Of a stretch of DNA of 64,000 nt, positions 53,201-64,000 are shown piece by piece; positions within the stretch are counted from its first letter, which is position 1, and every line of letters starts with the position of its first letter. The stretch comes from Hirsutella rhossiliensis. Its lineage: Eukaryota; Ascomycota; Sordariomycetes; Hypocreales; Ophiocordycipitaceae. The notes under the pieces are model-generated. The model searched no databases, was not told where the DNA came from, and saw nothing but the letters and a program-made list of their open reading frames with translations. The position numbers were made by a program, and so were the translations under genes. The stretch is from positions 7,316,001 to 7,380,000 of the forward strand of contig NW_025408667.1 of the NCBI RefSeq assembly GCF_020360975.1. Reading direction: 5' to 3'.

Positions 53201-55868
53201 GGTAGGGTTAGCTTTAGCCTTAGTATAGGAAAAGGCCGTAAAGACGTCCTTTCCTACTACTTCTACTAGGAAGCTCTCCTAGTATTGCTTTTTAGCAGCC
53301 CTAATAGCGTACTTAAAGCTATTTCGGGCCTTTATAAAGCTCTTCTAGTTCTCCTCGTCCTAGGCTAGCCTATAAGCCTATTAGGCTAGGCTTAGGGCTT
53401 TCTAAAGGAAGGTTAGCTCGTCGGTCTACTAGGGTTTAGATCCCTTATAGGGCCTCTTTTTCGGTATCGCTATATTAGAGGCCTCTATAAGGGTTCTTAT
53501 TAGAAGGGAGGCTATCCCCTCCAAGTCGTCTCGTTTTATAGCCCTTTTTATAGCTATAAGGAGGTCCTATTCCTTCTTAGCTAGGTATTCTAAAAAGGCC
53601 TTTTAGTCTACTTTCCTATAGTTATAGGTAGTAGGCCTAGCTAATAAGGGCCTATTAGGGCCCCTTAAGCTAGCTTCGAAGGCTATAGGCTTATAGTCTA
53701 AGCTTATAGCCTCTAAGAAGCGGAAGTTAGCCTAGGTTAGTTACTTAAAAGGGCTATAGAAAGTAAGGTTTATAACTAAGGTCCCTTTTAAGCCTTCCCT
53801 TTAATAGGTGCCTTTTATAGCTATCGTAAGGTTCGTTAGTAAGGAGGCCTTATAGCGGTCGAGCTAGCTAATAAGGGCTTTTGCCTTATAGGCCTTAGAG
53901 GATTCTATAGACGGGTTCTACTAGGGGTAGTATAGGTTAAAGTCCCTTACTAATAGAAAGAGCTACTATAGGAGCTAGGCTATTAGTAGTAGCCTTTCTA
54001 TCGTAAGGGGCCCTTACCGGCCTTAGCTAGCTAGGGCCCCTTTAGCCTCTTTTTCGTTATATAGGTTAATAAGGGTAAACGGCTCGGCGCCTTTTACCCT
54101 TATAGCCTATATATTAAGATCGTAAAAGAGGTTAAAGCTAAGGCTAGCTTTTATCTAAGCTTCCTTCCTCTTATAAGCTATAACCCTAGGCCTCCTATCA
54201 AGCTTAGGAAAGTCGTTAAAGGGGATAAGGGTTATAATATTATAGGCTATATACTATATAGGGATATAGCTATTATCGATCTTATAGAGGTAAGGCTCTT
54301 ATAATAAGATAAGGTTTACTCTTATTTCTAAGGCCTACTCTAGGATCGATAGGTTAGCTATTTCCTACTTATTAGTATTATACTATATAATACTAATAGG
54401 GTTATAGTTAGGCCTAAGGGGCCTAGGGGGCTTTAGGGGCCCTATAAGTATAAGGGGGCTAAGGCTATTAAGTATTAGTTATTCCCTTATAGACTCTATA
54501 TTATACCTTATTAGTCGTAAGGTATTCTCCCTTATAGTTATAGTATTAGGCCTTAAAGTAAGAACACCCTTAGCTAGCCTTATAGCTAGGGCAGCTATAA
54601 TCCCTAGTTAGGTGCTTTTCCGGGTAAAAGGCATACCTAATAAGCTATTAATAGGTCTAGGGGTTATAGCTAAAGGAAAGGCATCTATAGCACTATATAT
54701 ATATAGTAAATTCGTTATAGGCCTCGACTTAAAGCTATAGGCCTACTATATAGAGGCCTTTTTTCCGGTATTCGGCCCTTATAGCCTTTAAAGGGACTAT
54801 AAAGATAATAGACCCTATCTTTTATATTAGGCCTAGGGTGCCTAGCTACCTAGGCTGCCTTAGGATATCGATCCTACTAAAGGTCTTAGCCTCTACGGCG
54901 AAGATATCGAGGATAGGGGTCTCTAGGAGGTTAAGGACGCTCCGGGCTACTAGCTTAGTTTAGCTAGTAAGAAGGTCGGCCGATTTAATAGGTAGTCCTT
55001 TAAAGTATAGGGACTACTTATTCCGCTACTCTAAAAGTTTCTTCGCTATATAAAGGGCTTTTATTATTATAACTATATTACCTTTATTCGAAGTTAATAG
55101 AGCTAATATAGCTAGTTCCCTTATAGCCTTATTAAGCTCGTTACGAAGAGTAATAGGGTTAATAGTTAGCGTTAGCGATCCCTTTTTTAGCTTTAGGATA
55201 AGCTAGAAGTCCTCTTTTACGTTCCTCTTAGCCGGGGCCTTAGCCGGAGCCTTAGCTAGGGCCTTAGCTAGGGCCTTAGCTAGGGTCTTTGCCGGGGCCT
55301 TAAGCGCGTTCTTTATAGCGACCTTAGCCTACGAGATAGCTTTAAGATTTCCTTTTATAGCCTTAGGCTACTAAGCGGCCTTAGGCTAGTACGGGGGCTA
55401 TTACGGGGGCTGTTATAGGGGCTATTAGCGGTCTAGGGTCCTTATAGCTACCTTTTCGAGCCCTTTTATAAGGGTCTTATAAAAGGGTTCGATTTTTTAG
55501 GCTTCCTTAATAGCCTAGAAGGCCTATTAAAGGAAGCCCTAGGCCCGGTCCCTTAGAAAGGGGTACTAGGGCTAGGGCTAGGGCTGCTATTACTATAGGC
55601 GTTAGAGTATAAGCCGGGTAAGCATAGGGATAATAGGGCTACTAAGAGCAGCCCTCTTTCGTCCCTTTACCTACTTAAGGGGCTAGTTTAGCTAGAAGTA
55701 GCTAGCCTAAGGCAGGGATAGGCTAGGCTTAAAGATACTAATCTTAGGTCCGCTAAGCCCGCTAGGCTAGATCGGGCTAGTAACCTAGGTAGGTACTAGG
55801 CTTATTTCGTTATCTTTTATCTTAATATCCTCTTAGCTTTAGTCTTAGTCTCGGGCTTTAGGCTTCCT
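50218..55868 (-). mobile_element. LINE-1 copy, minus strand, nearly full length (5' UTR missing)
   Basis: This 5.65-kb copy is in inverted orientation to 57,12x-62,682 and about 93 percent identical to it over a 150-bp RT segment I compared by eye, with mostly C/T and G/A differences. It starts with a T run (the element's 3' tail, 50,218-50,228). On the minus strand it encodes ORF1 with Ala-Lys-Pro repeats (55,246-55,310), endonuclease, RT with YIDDF near 52,282-52,300, RNase H and a C-terminal zinc motif. Many TAG/TAA stops disrupt all ORFs. Its 5' end abuts Pogo-like sequence at about 55,869. Confidence 0.8.
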
Positions 55869-56724
55869 AGAATCGATTATCTAGCCCTTTAAGGAAGTAA
55901 TAAAGTCTTAATCTTTTAGAAAATCGAGTTTATTAAGGAACTATTACTATTAGAGGTCCTAGCCCTTAAAGATTATAAGGGGGGTTAAGGCCTAGCCCGT
56001 TATAGAGACGCATTCGATAATTATAGTTTAATAACGCGATCTAAGCCGCTTCTTAATAGCCTCCTTCTTCTCTAAGCTCCCTAGTACTAGCCCGTTATAG
56101 CTAAGGCCCTCGAGGATGCCTATTTCGTTTATATTAAAGCGTGATTCCGGTAGGATTGCCTATATAGCCGGCAGCTTAAGTAATTAGAACTATTCCTTAA
56201 TCCCGCTAATAGAGGCGCTGTTAATATAGGCAGAATTAAGAGATTTACCTTTAATCGTGCTAATCTCTAGGTTTCGGGCTAAAAAGCTCGAAACCTAGTA
56301 TTTTTTAAGTGGGCGGGGGTCTTTACTAGCTATAATAATATAGCTAGCGAATTCCCTAAGTTAATAATACGTTAGAGGTAGCCTAAGGGCCGCTTAAGTA
56401 AGAACCTATTTATAGAGGTGTTTTTCCTACTCTCGACTAAGCTTTTAAGATACCTCTTTTACCTCCTTTATAGGTAGGGCTCCTTTAAGACGCGTTTAAA
56501 GGGTTATTCTTAGAATACCTTACTTACGACTAGCTTAGAGCTAAGGTATACTATTATTAATAGCTTTAAGCGCTTCTTAGAGCTAGTTTTCGGTATATTT
56601 AAAAAGATAAGGCATCGCTAATTTAAATAATATTTCCTTTATAATTATTAAATAAGAGATATATAAGAAAACGCGGTTACGATATAGTAGGTAGTTAACG
56701 TAATAGTAATATAAGGAGGTAAAA
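55869..56724 (-). pseudogene. Pogo/Fot1-like (Tc1/mariner superfamily) transposase remnant
   Basis: Minus-strand translation gives SLNSAYINSASISGIKEQF, then ILPESRFNINEIGILEG, and then TIIIECVSITGQALTPLIIF. This matches the DDE_1-type core of fungal Pogo-family transposases, where the usual NMDE catalytic segment now reads NINE. The DNA-binding N-terminus would lie towards 56,700 but is degraded. The fragment is bounded by LINE-1 copies on both sides, so its ends and terminal repeats are lost. Confidence 0.7.
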
Positions 56725-59700
56725 TATTATTATATCTTTTTAGCTAACTTTTTAAAACTAAGCCTAAAATATAAAAAAAGTATATACTTAGAACCCTCGC
56801 GAATAGTATATTACGCCCCCCTAAGTATAGCCTCGCCCAGCTACTAGCGGGTGCGTAATATACTATTAAAGATAGCGAGCTAGGCTAGGTTTTCCCCTAT
56901 ATAGGTAGAAAACCCTTCCCTGCTCTCGCTAACTAATACGTACCCCCTATAAACGTAACTAAGCCTAGACCCGACCTAGGACCCCGGCCTAGGCCCTAGG
57001 CAGGCCCCTTCGACCCACCCCCCCCCTTTAATATAGGGGACGAAATAAGCACCCTAAAGGCTAGGGCCCGCTTAGAAGAAGCCTTAGAAGGCTAACGCCC
57101 TTTAAGGACCCTAGAAGGGAAGCTTAAAGCTAGAGACTAAGACTAAGGCTAAGAGGATATTAAGATAGAAGATAATAAAATAAGCCTAGTACCTACCTAG
57201 GTTACTAGCCCGATCTAGCCTAGCGGGCCTAGCGGGCCTAAGACTAGTATCTTTAAGCCTAGCCTATCCCTACCTTAGGCTAGCTACTTCTAGCTAAACC
57301 AGCCCCTTAAGTAGGTAAAGGGACGAAAGAAAGCTACTCTTAGTAGCCTTATTAGCCCTATACCTACCTAGCTTATACTCTAACGCCTATAGCAATAGTA
57401 GCCCTAGCCCTAGCCCTAGCACCCCTTCCTAAGGGACCGGGCCTAGGGCTTCCTTTAATAGGCCCTCTAGGCCCTTAAGTAAGCCTAAAAAATCGAACCC
57501 TTTTATAAGACCCTTATAAAAGGGCTTGAAAAGGCAGCTATAGGGACCCTAGACCGCTAACAGCCCCTATAACAGCCCCCGTAATAGCCCCCGCACTAGC
57601 CTAAGGCCGCCTAGTAGCTTAAGGCTACGAAAGGAAATCTTAAAGCTAGCTCGTAGGCTAAGGTTACCGTAAAGAAGGCGCCTAAGGCCCCGGCTAAGAC
57701 CCCGGCTAAGGCCCTAGCTAAGGCTCTAGCTAGGGCCCTAGCTAAGAGGAACGTAAAGGAGGACTTCTAGCTTATCCTAAAGCTAAAGAAGGGATCGCTA
57801 ACGCCGACTATTAACCTTATTACTCTTTATAACGAGCTTAATAAGGCTATAGGGGAACTAGCTATATTAACTTTATCGACTTTAAATAAAGGTAATATAG
57901 TTATAACGATAAAAGCCCCTTATATAGTAAAGAAACTTCTAGAGTAGCGGAATAAGTAGTCCTTATACTTTAAGGGACTACTTATTAAATCGGCCGACAC
58001 TAGCTAGACTAAGCTAGTAGCCCGGAGCGTCCTTAACCTCCTAGAGACCCCTATCCTCGATATCTTCGCTATAGAAGCTAAGACCTTTAGCGGGATCGAT
58101 ATCCTAGGGCAGCCTAGGTAGCTAGGCACCCTAGGCCTAACGTAAAAGACAGGGTCCGTCGTCTTCGTAGTCCCTTTAAAGGCTATAAGGGCTAAATACC
58201 GGAAAAAAGGCCTCTATATAGCAGGCCTATAGCTTTAAGTCGAGGCCTATAAGGAATATACTATACGTATATAGTACTATAGATACCTTTCCTTTAGCTA
58301 TAACCCTTAGACCTACCGGCAGCTTATTAAGTATGCCTTTTACCTAGAAAAGCACCTAACTAGGGATTATAGCTGCCCTAGCTATAAGGCTAGCTAAGGG
58401 TATTCTTACTTTAAGGTCTAATACTATAACTATAAAGGAGAATACCTTACGACTAATAAGGTATAATATAGAGTCTATAAGGGAATAACTAATACCTAAT
58501 AGCCTTAGCCCCCTTATACTTATAAGGCCCCCGAAGCCCCCTAGGCCCCTTAGGCCTAACTACGACCCTATTAGTATTATATAGTATAATACTAATAGGT
58601 AGGAAATAGCTAACCTATCGATCCTAGAGTAGGCCCTAGAAATAAGAGCGGACCTTATCTTATTATAAGAGCCTTACCTCTATAAGATCGATAATAGCTA
58701 TATCCCTATATAATATCCGGCCTATAACGTTATAACCCTATCCCTCTACTAACTTTCCTAAGCTTAAGGCCTAGGGTTATAGAGGAAGGAAGCCTAGATA
58801 GAAGCTAGCCTAGCTTTAACCTCTTTACGATCCTAATATATAGGCTATAAGGGTAAGCGCCGAGCTATTTACCCTTATTAACCTATATAACGAAAAGAGG
58901 CTAAAGGGCCCTAGCTAAGGCTTATATAATAAAAAAGGCTGCTACTAAATGCCTAGCTCCTATAGCAGCCCTTTCTATTAGTAGGGGACTTTAACCTATA
59001 CTACCCTTAGTAGAACCTATCTATAGAATCCTCTAAGGCCCGTAAGGTAGAAGCCCTTATTAGCTAGCTCGACCGCTATAAGGCCTCCTTACTAACGGAC
59101 CTTACGGTAGCTATAGAAGGCACCTACTAAAGGGAAGGCTTAAAAGGGACCTCGGTTATAGACCTTACTTTCTATAGCCCCTTTAAGTAACTAACCTAGG
59201 CTAACTTCCGCTTCTTAGAGGCTATAGGCTTAGACTATAAGCCTATAGCTTTTAAAGCTAGCTTAAGGGGCCCTAATAGGCCCTTATTAGCTAGGCCTAC
59301 TACCTATAACTATAGGAAAGTAAACTAAAATGCCTTCTCGGAATACTTAGCTAAGAAGGAATAAGACCTCCTTATAGCTATAAAGAGGGCTATAAAACGA
59401 AACGACTTAGAGGGGATAGCCTCCCTTTTAATAAGAACCCTTATAGAGGCCTTTAACGTAGCGATACTAAAAAAGAGGCCCTATAAGGGATCTAAACCTT
59501 AGTAGACCGACGAGCTAACCTCCCTTTAGAAAGCCCTAAGCCTAGCCTAACGGGCTTATAGGCTAGCCTAGGACGAGGAGAGCTAGAAGAGCTTTATAGA
59601 GGCCTAAAATAGCTTTAAGTACGCTATTAGGGCTACTAAAAAGTAATACTAAGAGAGCTTCCTAGTAGAAGTAGTAGGAAAGGACGTCTTTATAGCCTTT

Positions 59701-62682
59701 TCTTATACTAAGGCTAAAGCTAACCCTACCCTTCTAAGTATCTTATATATAAAAGAAGGGATAGAGGTAAAAGCTAATACCTTTACGGAAAAATATAAGG
59801 CCTTTTTAACGACTCTTTTTCCGACCCTAGACCCTAGCCCTAGCCCTCCTAGCCCCCCCTAGAGCCTAGAAAAAGAAGAGCCCCTAGGCCCTATAGGTAG
59901 TAAGGGCACGGCTAAGTAGGACTAGTAAGAGCTAAAGGACCCTAAGATTAAAAGGGCTATCGTTAGCTCTTTTAATAAGAAAGCCCCCGGCCCGGACTCC
60001 CTTAGCTTCCTTCCTATCTAATACGCTTATAAGGTTATTCCTATAGTCTTTAATAGGGCCTATAAAGCCCTATTTAACTAAGGATACTACCTTAAGGCAT
60101 AGAAGGAAGCTATAGGAATTATACTCCCTAAGTAAAATAAGCTAGACTATACTATCCCTAAAGCCTATAGGGTTATAAGTCTACTTAACTGCTTAGGGAA
60201 GGTCCTCGAAAAGCTATACGCTACCTAGCTAAGCTACTTAGCTAATATAGCCGGGCTTTTAAACCCTACGTAGCTAGGGGGACGAAAATAGCGGTTAGCT
60301 ATTAATATAGCCTTCCTCCTTTTATACTATGTCTAAAAGAAGCAGGAGTCTAATAAGAAGGCTATTACTAGCACCCTCTTATTAAATATAAAAGGCGCCT
60401 TCGACTTTATATTAAAGGAATAGCTTATAAGGGTCCTAAGGGAATTAAACCTCTTTAAGGCCCTTATAAGCTAGGTAGACTATTTCCTTACTAAAAGGAA
60501 GATCTAGCTAGCCTTCGAAGGGCAAACCTAGCCCCTAATAGACCTAGTAATAGGGGTACCCTAAGGGTCCCCTATTAGCCCTATACTATTCCTCTTATAT
60601 ATAAGGGGGATACTAGCGGCTAAGGGGTACTAGCTATCTTATATAGATGATTTTAGTATCTCTATAACGTCGACCTCGGCTAAGAAGAACGTTTAGTAGC
60701 TAGAAGCTATAGCTACTAACCTATTTAAATAAGCTAAGGACTAAGGGGTCTATTTCGACCCCTTTAAGACGGAACTTATCTACTTTAGTAAGTAAAGGCA
60801 GCCTATTTTAGAAGGTATAAAGGTAAGAGGCTTATTTTTTAAAGCGAAGCCCTTAGTACGGTAGCTAGGGGTCTTCTTCGACTTTAAGCTCCTATTTAAA
60901 TAATATATCGAAAAGAAGGTAGCCTCTATATAAGCTGCCTTCGAAGGGCTATCTCGCCTAGTCTTTATATAAAGAGGCCTATCGTTTAGAGCTTCGAGGC
61001 AGCTCTACTAGGCCTACGTAACCTCGATAGTAGACTATAGGGCCTAGCTTTAGTATAGGGGGCCTAAGACCCCTAGGAGCCTAATAAAGCCCTTTTAAAG
61101 GCTTTAGAACTAGGCCCTCCTAAAAGTCCTAGGGGCCTTTAAAGGATCCTATATTAGGGCCCTAGAAGCTAAAGTAGCCCTCTTACTACTAGAGGTACGG
61201 TTTAAAAAGGCATGCCTCTCCTATGCCCTTTAAACCCTATACCTCCTACCGAATTACCCTATAAGGTAGGCTTATAACCTAGCCGTATGGGACGACCTCG
61301 CTAACTTAGGCTCCGACCTAAGAGCCCTAAGCTATATTAGGCCCTATACGTAACTCTTCCGCCTCCTTAAAGGCCTAGTAGCTATTATAGGGCCTAACTA
61401 TAGCTTAGAAAGAAAGAAAGCTAGCTAGGAGCCCCCGTAGGCTCTAGAGCCTAAGGCCTTTATTACGATAATAAAGGCCCCTAAGCCTCTAGCTAAGAAG
61501 TAGCACTAACGCCTCTTAGCTAACCTAGCTAGCTTAGAAGACTTTAGGCTACGGCCCTTAGTCTTTTATACCGACGGCTCTAAGAGGTGCCTTAAGGGGT
61601 CCCCTATAGAGACTAACGCCTACTCCTTTTACGAGATAGGCCTAGAAAATAGGCTTAGTAAGGCGTACTATAAGAACCTAGGGCCCTCTATTAAAGTAGC
61701 CGACGTAGAGCTATTCGCGATACTAAGGGTCTTAGAGGACCTAGCTAAGAGGCCTCGGCCTCTAAGGTCTAGCCCCCTTAACCCCCTTATAGAGGCTTAT
61801 ATCTTTATAGATAGCTAAGCCGCTATACGAAAGGCTAAAGGCTACTTAGACCTAGCTATATATATTAGAAGGCTCTTAATAAACCTAGAGGCCTTCTATA
61901 ATATACGGCTATACTAGTGCCCTAGCTACCTAGGGATCTTCGGTAACGAGCTAGCCGACTAGCTAGCTAAGAGAGGCCTAGGGGCCCCTATATAAGGGAC
62001 CCCTATAGTCTCTATTAGCTACCTATAAAGAAAGGTCCGATAAGCTACTAAGGTAGCTAAAGGCCCTAAGGCTAAAGGCTTAGGTAAGCACTATATATCT
62101 ATTCGAAAGACCCCCCGCTTAGCCTTTAGCCCGGAAAAGGACCTTATAGGAAGGCCTAGGCCGACCCTTTCGGCCTACTACTAACTTCTTCTTAGGGCTA
62201 GCTTCCTATTATCCTTCTTAAAGAGGGTTAATAAGGTAGGCCGAGACGACTACCGCTATAGCTAAGGAAGGTATACGGCTAAGTACCTTATCCTAAGGTG
62301 CCCGAACTATAAGAGGGAAAGAGAGGTCCTATACCGGGCCTCGAAGGGACGGAAGGAGGCCCTTAGCCTACCTTTTCTCTATAGTACTAAAGAAGGAAGG
62401 GAAGCCCTTTTAACCTTCTTAGCTAAAATAGAGATAGGAACGGCTAAGTAGCTTAAAAAAGAGTAACCTAGGGGCCCTAGGGCCCTTAGGGGGGAAAAAC
62501 ACCGCGTAAGAGGAACTAAATTAACCTTTCCTTTATCTTTGCCTTTATAGCTACCCTTTCCTTAATTAGTTATAAGCCCCTAGGCTTTATAGCTAGCTAG
62601 GACTACTAATAAGGGCCTAGGCCCCTATTAGCCTCGCTATAGCCCTAGAGGCTATATATAAGTAATAATAATAATAAAAAAA
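56725..62682 (+). mobile_element. LINE-1 (Tad1-like), full-length copy, RIP-mutated
   Basis: This 5.96-kb non-LTR retrotransposon is on the plus strand. Order: 5' UTR (56,725 to about 57,130), ORF1 with an Ala-Lys-Pro repeat (about 57,679-57,747) and a zinc-knuckle region (about 58,350-58,560), then ORF2 with endonuclease (about 58,600-59,350), RT (59,930-60,760; GVPQGSPISP, then YIDDFSI near 60,639), RNase H (61,560-61,990; FYTDGSK, FIDS) and a C-terminal Cys/His motif near 62,240-62,310. It ends with a TAA-rich tail (about 62,661-62,682). The RNase H after RT is typical of Tad1-group LINEs. Stop codons interrupt every ORF. Confidence 0.85.
59930..60760 (+). pseudogene. LINE-1 reverse transcriptase remnant
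   Basis: The plus-strand frame shows FNKKAPGPDSLS, RVISLLNCLGKVLEK, a LNIKGAFDF track, GVPQGSPISPILF and the catalytic YIDDF. The catalytic aspartates survive, but in-frame TAG/TAA codons (from Gln and Trp codons) interrupt the frame many times. Confidence 0.8.
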
Positions 62683-64000
62683 CTTTAACTTTAATAAAGG
62701 ATCTTAGTATCGGATTATACTATAAAGTTTTATTAAGTTACCTTAAAGCTTAATTAGGACGATAAACCTCTTATATTATAATTCTACGATAGGCTTAAAA
62801 AAGAAGTTAAGGACGAACTCTATAAGGAAAATCGACCTAATAACCTCTTACACTATATTACTATAGTAGTATAAATCGACGATAGATAGTATACGCGACG
62901 CTAAGAAAAGAAGTAAGGAAGAGGAAACTAAAACCCTTCCTATAGGAATAACTTTAACTAACGCGCTAACTATAAAAAGAAGCGCGAAACTCCTATTACC
63001 TACGCCTATATAACTAACCTAGGTAGGATAGATCTAGACGTAATATAAAAAAGTAAAGGAAAGTATTTTAACTATAGGAAACTTAGATATTACTTTAAAG
63101 AATATAGATAACCTTATAAGGAAAAGAAAACCTACTAAGCACTAGCCCTAAAAGGTAAGAAATACTTAAACGCTACTAATAGATAGGAACTAAAGTATAA
63201 TTATATTTTATTTAAAGAAGCTATATAGCGTAGAACTTAATTACCTTATTTATAATAAAGAATTCCTTACGATTATTTAAGCTTTTAAGGAATTTCGATA
63301 CTACCTTCTTAAAAGTAAGTATAAAGTTAAGGTTTATATAGATTATAAAAATATCTTATATTTTATAACGACGTAATAGTTAAACGGATAATAGATCTAA
63401 TAGGCCGAATACTTATTAGAATTTAACTATAAAATAATCTATAGAAAAAGAATAGAAAATAGTCGAGCTAATACCCTTAGTCGATAAATTAACTACGATA
63501 TAAGAGTACCTATAGTAAAAGGATAGCTCCTAGAAATTAACGAAAACGGGAACTACTAGTAACGATAGCTAAATATAATATTTAAAGTATAACCTAACGA
63601 CTTAATATACTAAAAGATCCTAAAATAGATAAAAGAATATAAAGCACTAAATAGATATAATATATAATATTTAGAAGTTTTAATATATAAAAATAAAATC
63701 TAGATACTATTAGTATTATAAGATAAAGTTATATAAGATATATATAAATATCTAATATATAGATACTAAGGAATCTAAAGAATAATAAAATATATTAAAC
63801 GATAATATAACTTCCTATAGCTTAAGGAAGTAGTATAATAAGTTATTAAAGAATATAAACTTTATATATAAAGTAAAGCTAAACGATATAAGCTATATAG
63901 AGAATTATAACCGCTATTAGTACTAAAGAAACTATAGGATTTAATAGCTTTTAACTATATTATAAAGCTACTACTATTAAAAGAACCTATAACTAACGTT
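62683..64000 (+). mobile_element. Ty3/Gypsy retrotransposon, internally deleted, truncated by the window end
   Basis: Plus-strand translation shows the end of gag with a zinc knuckle (YFNYRKLRYYFKEY at about 63,069-63,110, cysteines changed to tyrosine). Within about 150 bp comes the RNase H domain (KEFRYYL, VYIDYKNI, LSRRINYD; 63,260-63,500). The integrase zinc region and core start follow (63,720-64,000, with LIAFNYIIKL at the end). Protease and the main RT domain are missing, so an internal deletion joined gag to RNase H. RIP stops occur throughout. No LTR is visible in the window. Confidence 0.75.

Overview
This window is a piece of a filamentous ascomycete chromosome, most likely a Sordariomycete (Hypocreales is my guess, not proven). 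The introns are short (about 42-147 nt) with fungal donor, branch (CTRAC-like) and acceptor sites. The gene set includes a pentafunctional AROM protein, intron-containing divergent H3/H4 histone genes and an IRA/neurofibromin RasGAP. Both flanks carry the mark of repeat-induced point mutation (RIP).

Layout. (1) 1 to about 18,200 is an AT-rich graveyard of nested, mutated transposons. A minus-strand Tad-like LINE (called LINE-2 here) is interrupted by a Mutator-like DNA transposon (MULE) with 131-bp terminal inverted repeats and by a solo LTR. Beside it a Copia element sits inside the LTR of a second Copia element. (2) About 18,260-47,500 is a GC-balanced island with six protein genes: RPA190 (RNA polymerase I largest subunit, +), histone H3 (-), histone H4 (+), a C2H2 zinc-finger factor resembling fungal Rpn4 (+), ARO1 (shikimate pathway, -) and an IRA-type Ras GTPase-activating protein (-). 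(3) About 47,515-64,000 is a second RIP-mutated block. It holds several copies of another LINE (LINE-1), including a 5.6-kb inverted pair, a Pogo/Fot1-like transposase remnant and a truncated Gypsy element running off the window end.

The island genes do not form a cluster with one function. They are growth and housekeeping genes: rRNA synthesis, chromatin, probable proteasome regulation, aromatic amino acid synthesis and Ras/cAMP signalling. H3 and H4 are divergent around a 1.86-kb shared promoter region. IRA and ARO1 are tandem on the minus strand, 304 nt apart, so the ARO1 promoter lies directly downstream of IRA.

I spliced each gene by hand. RPA190 has 1 intron (1,688 aa), H3 has 2 (136 aa), H4 has 2 (103 aa), the C2H2 factor has 0 (655 aa), ARO1 has 1 near the 3' end (1,569 aa) and IRA has 13 (about 2,574 aa, one of them GC-AG). 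No intact transposon gene, tRNA, rRNA or CRISPR was found.
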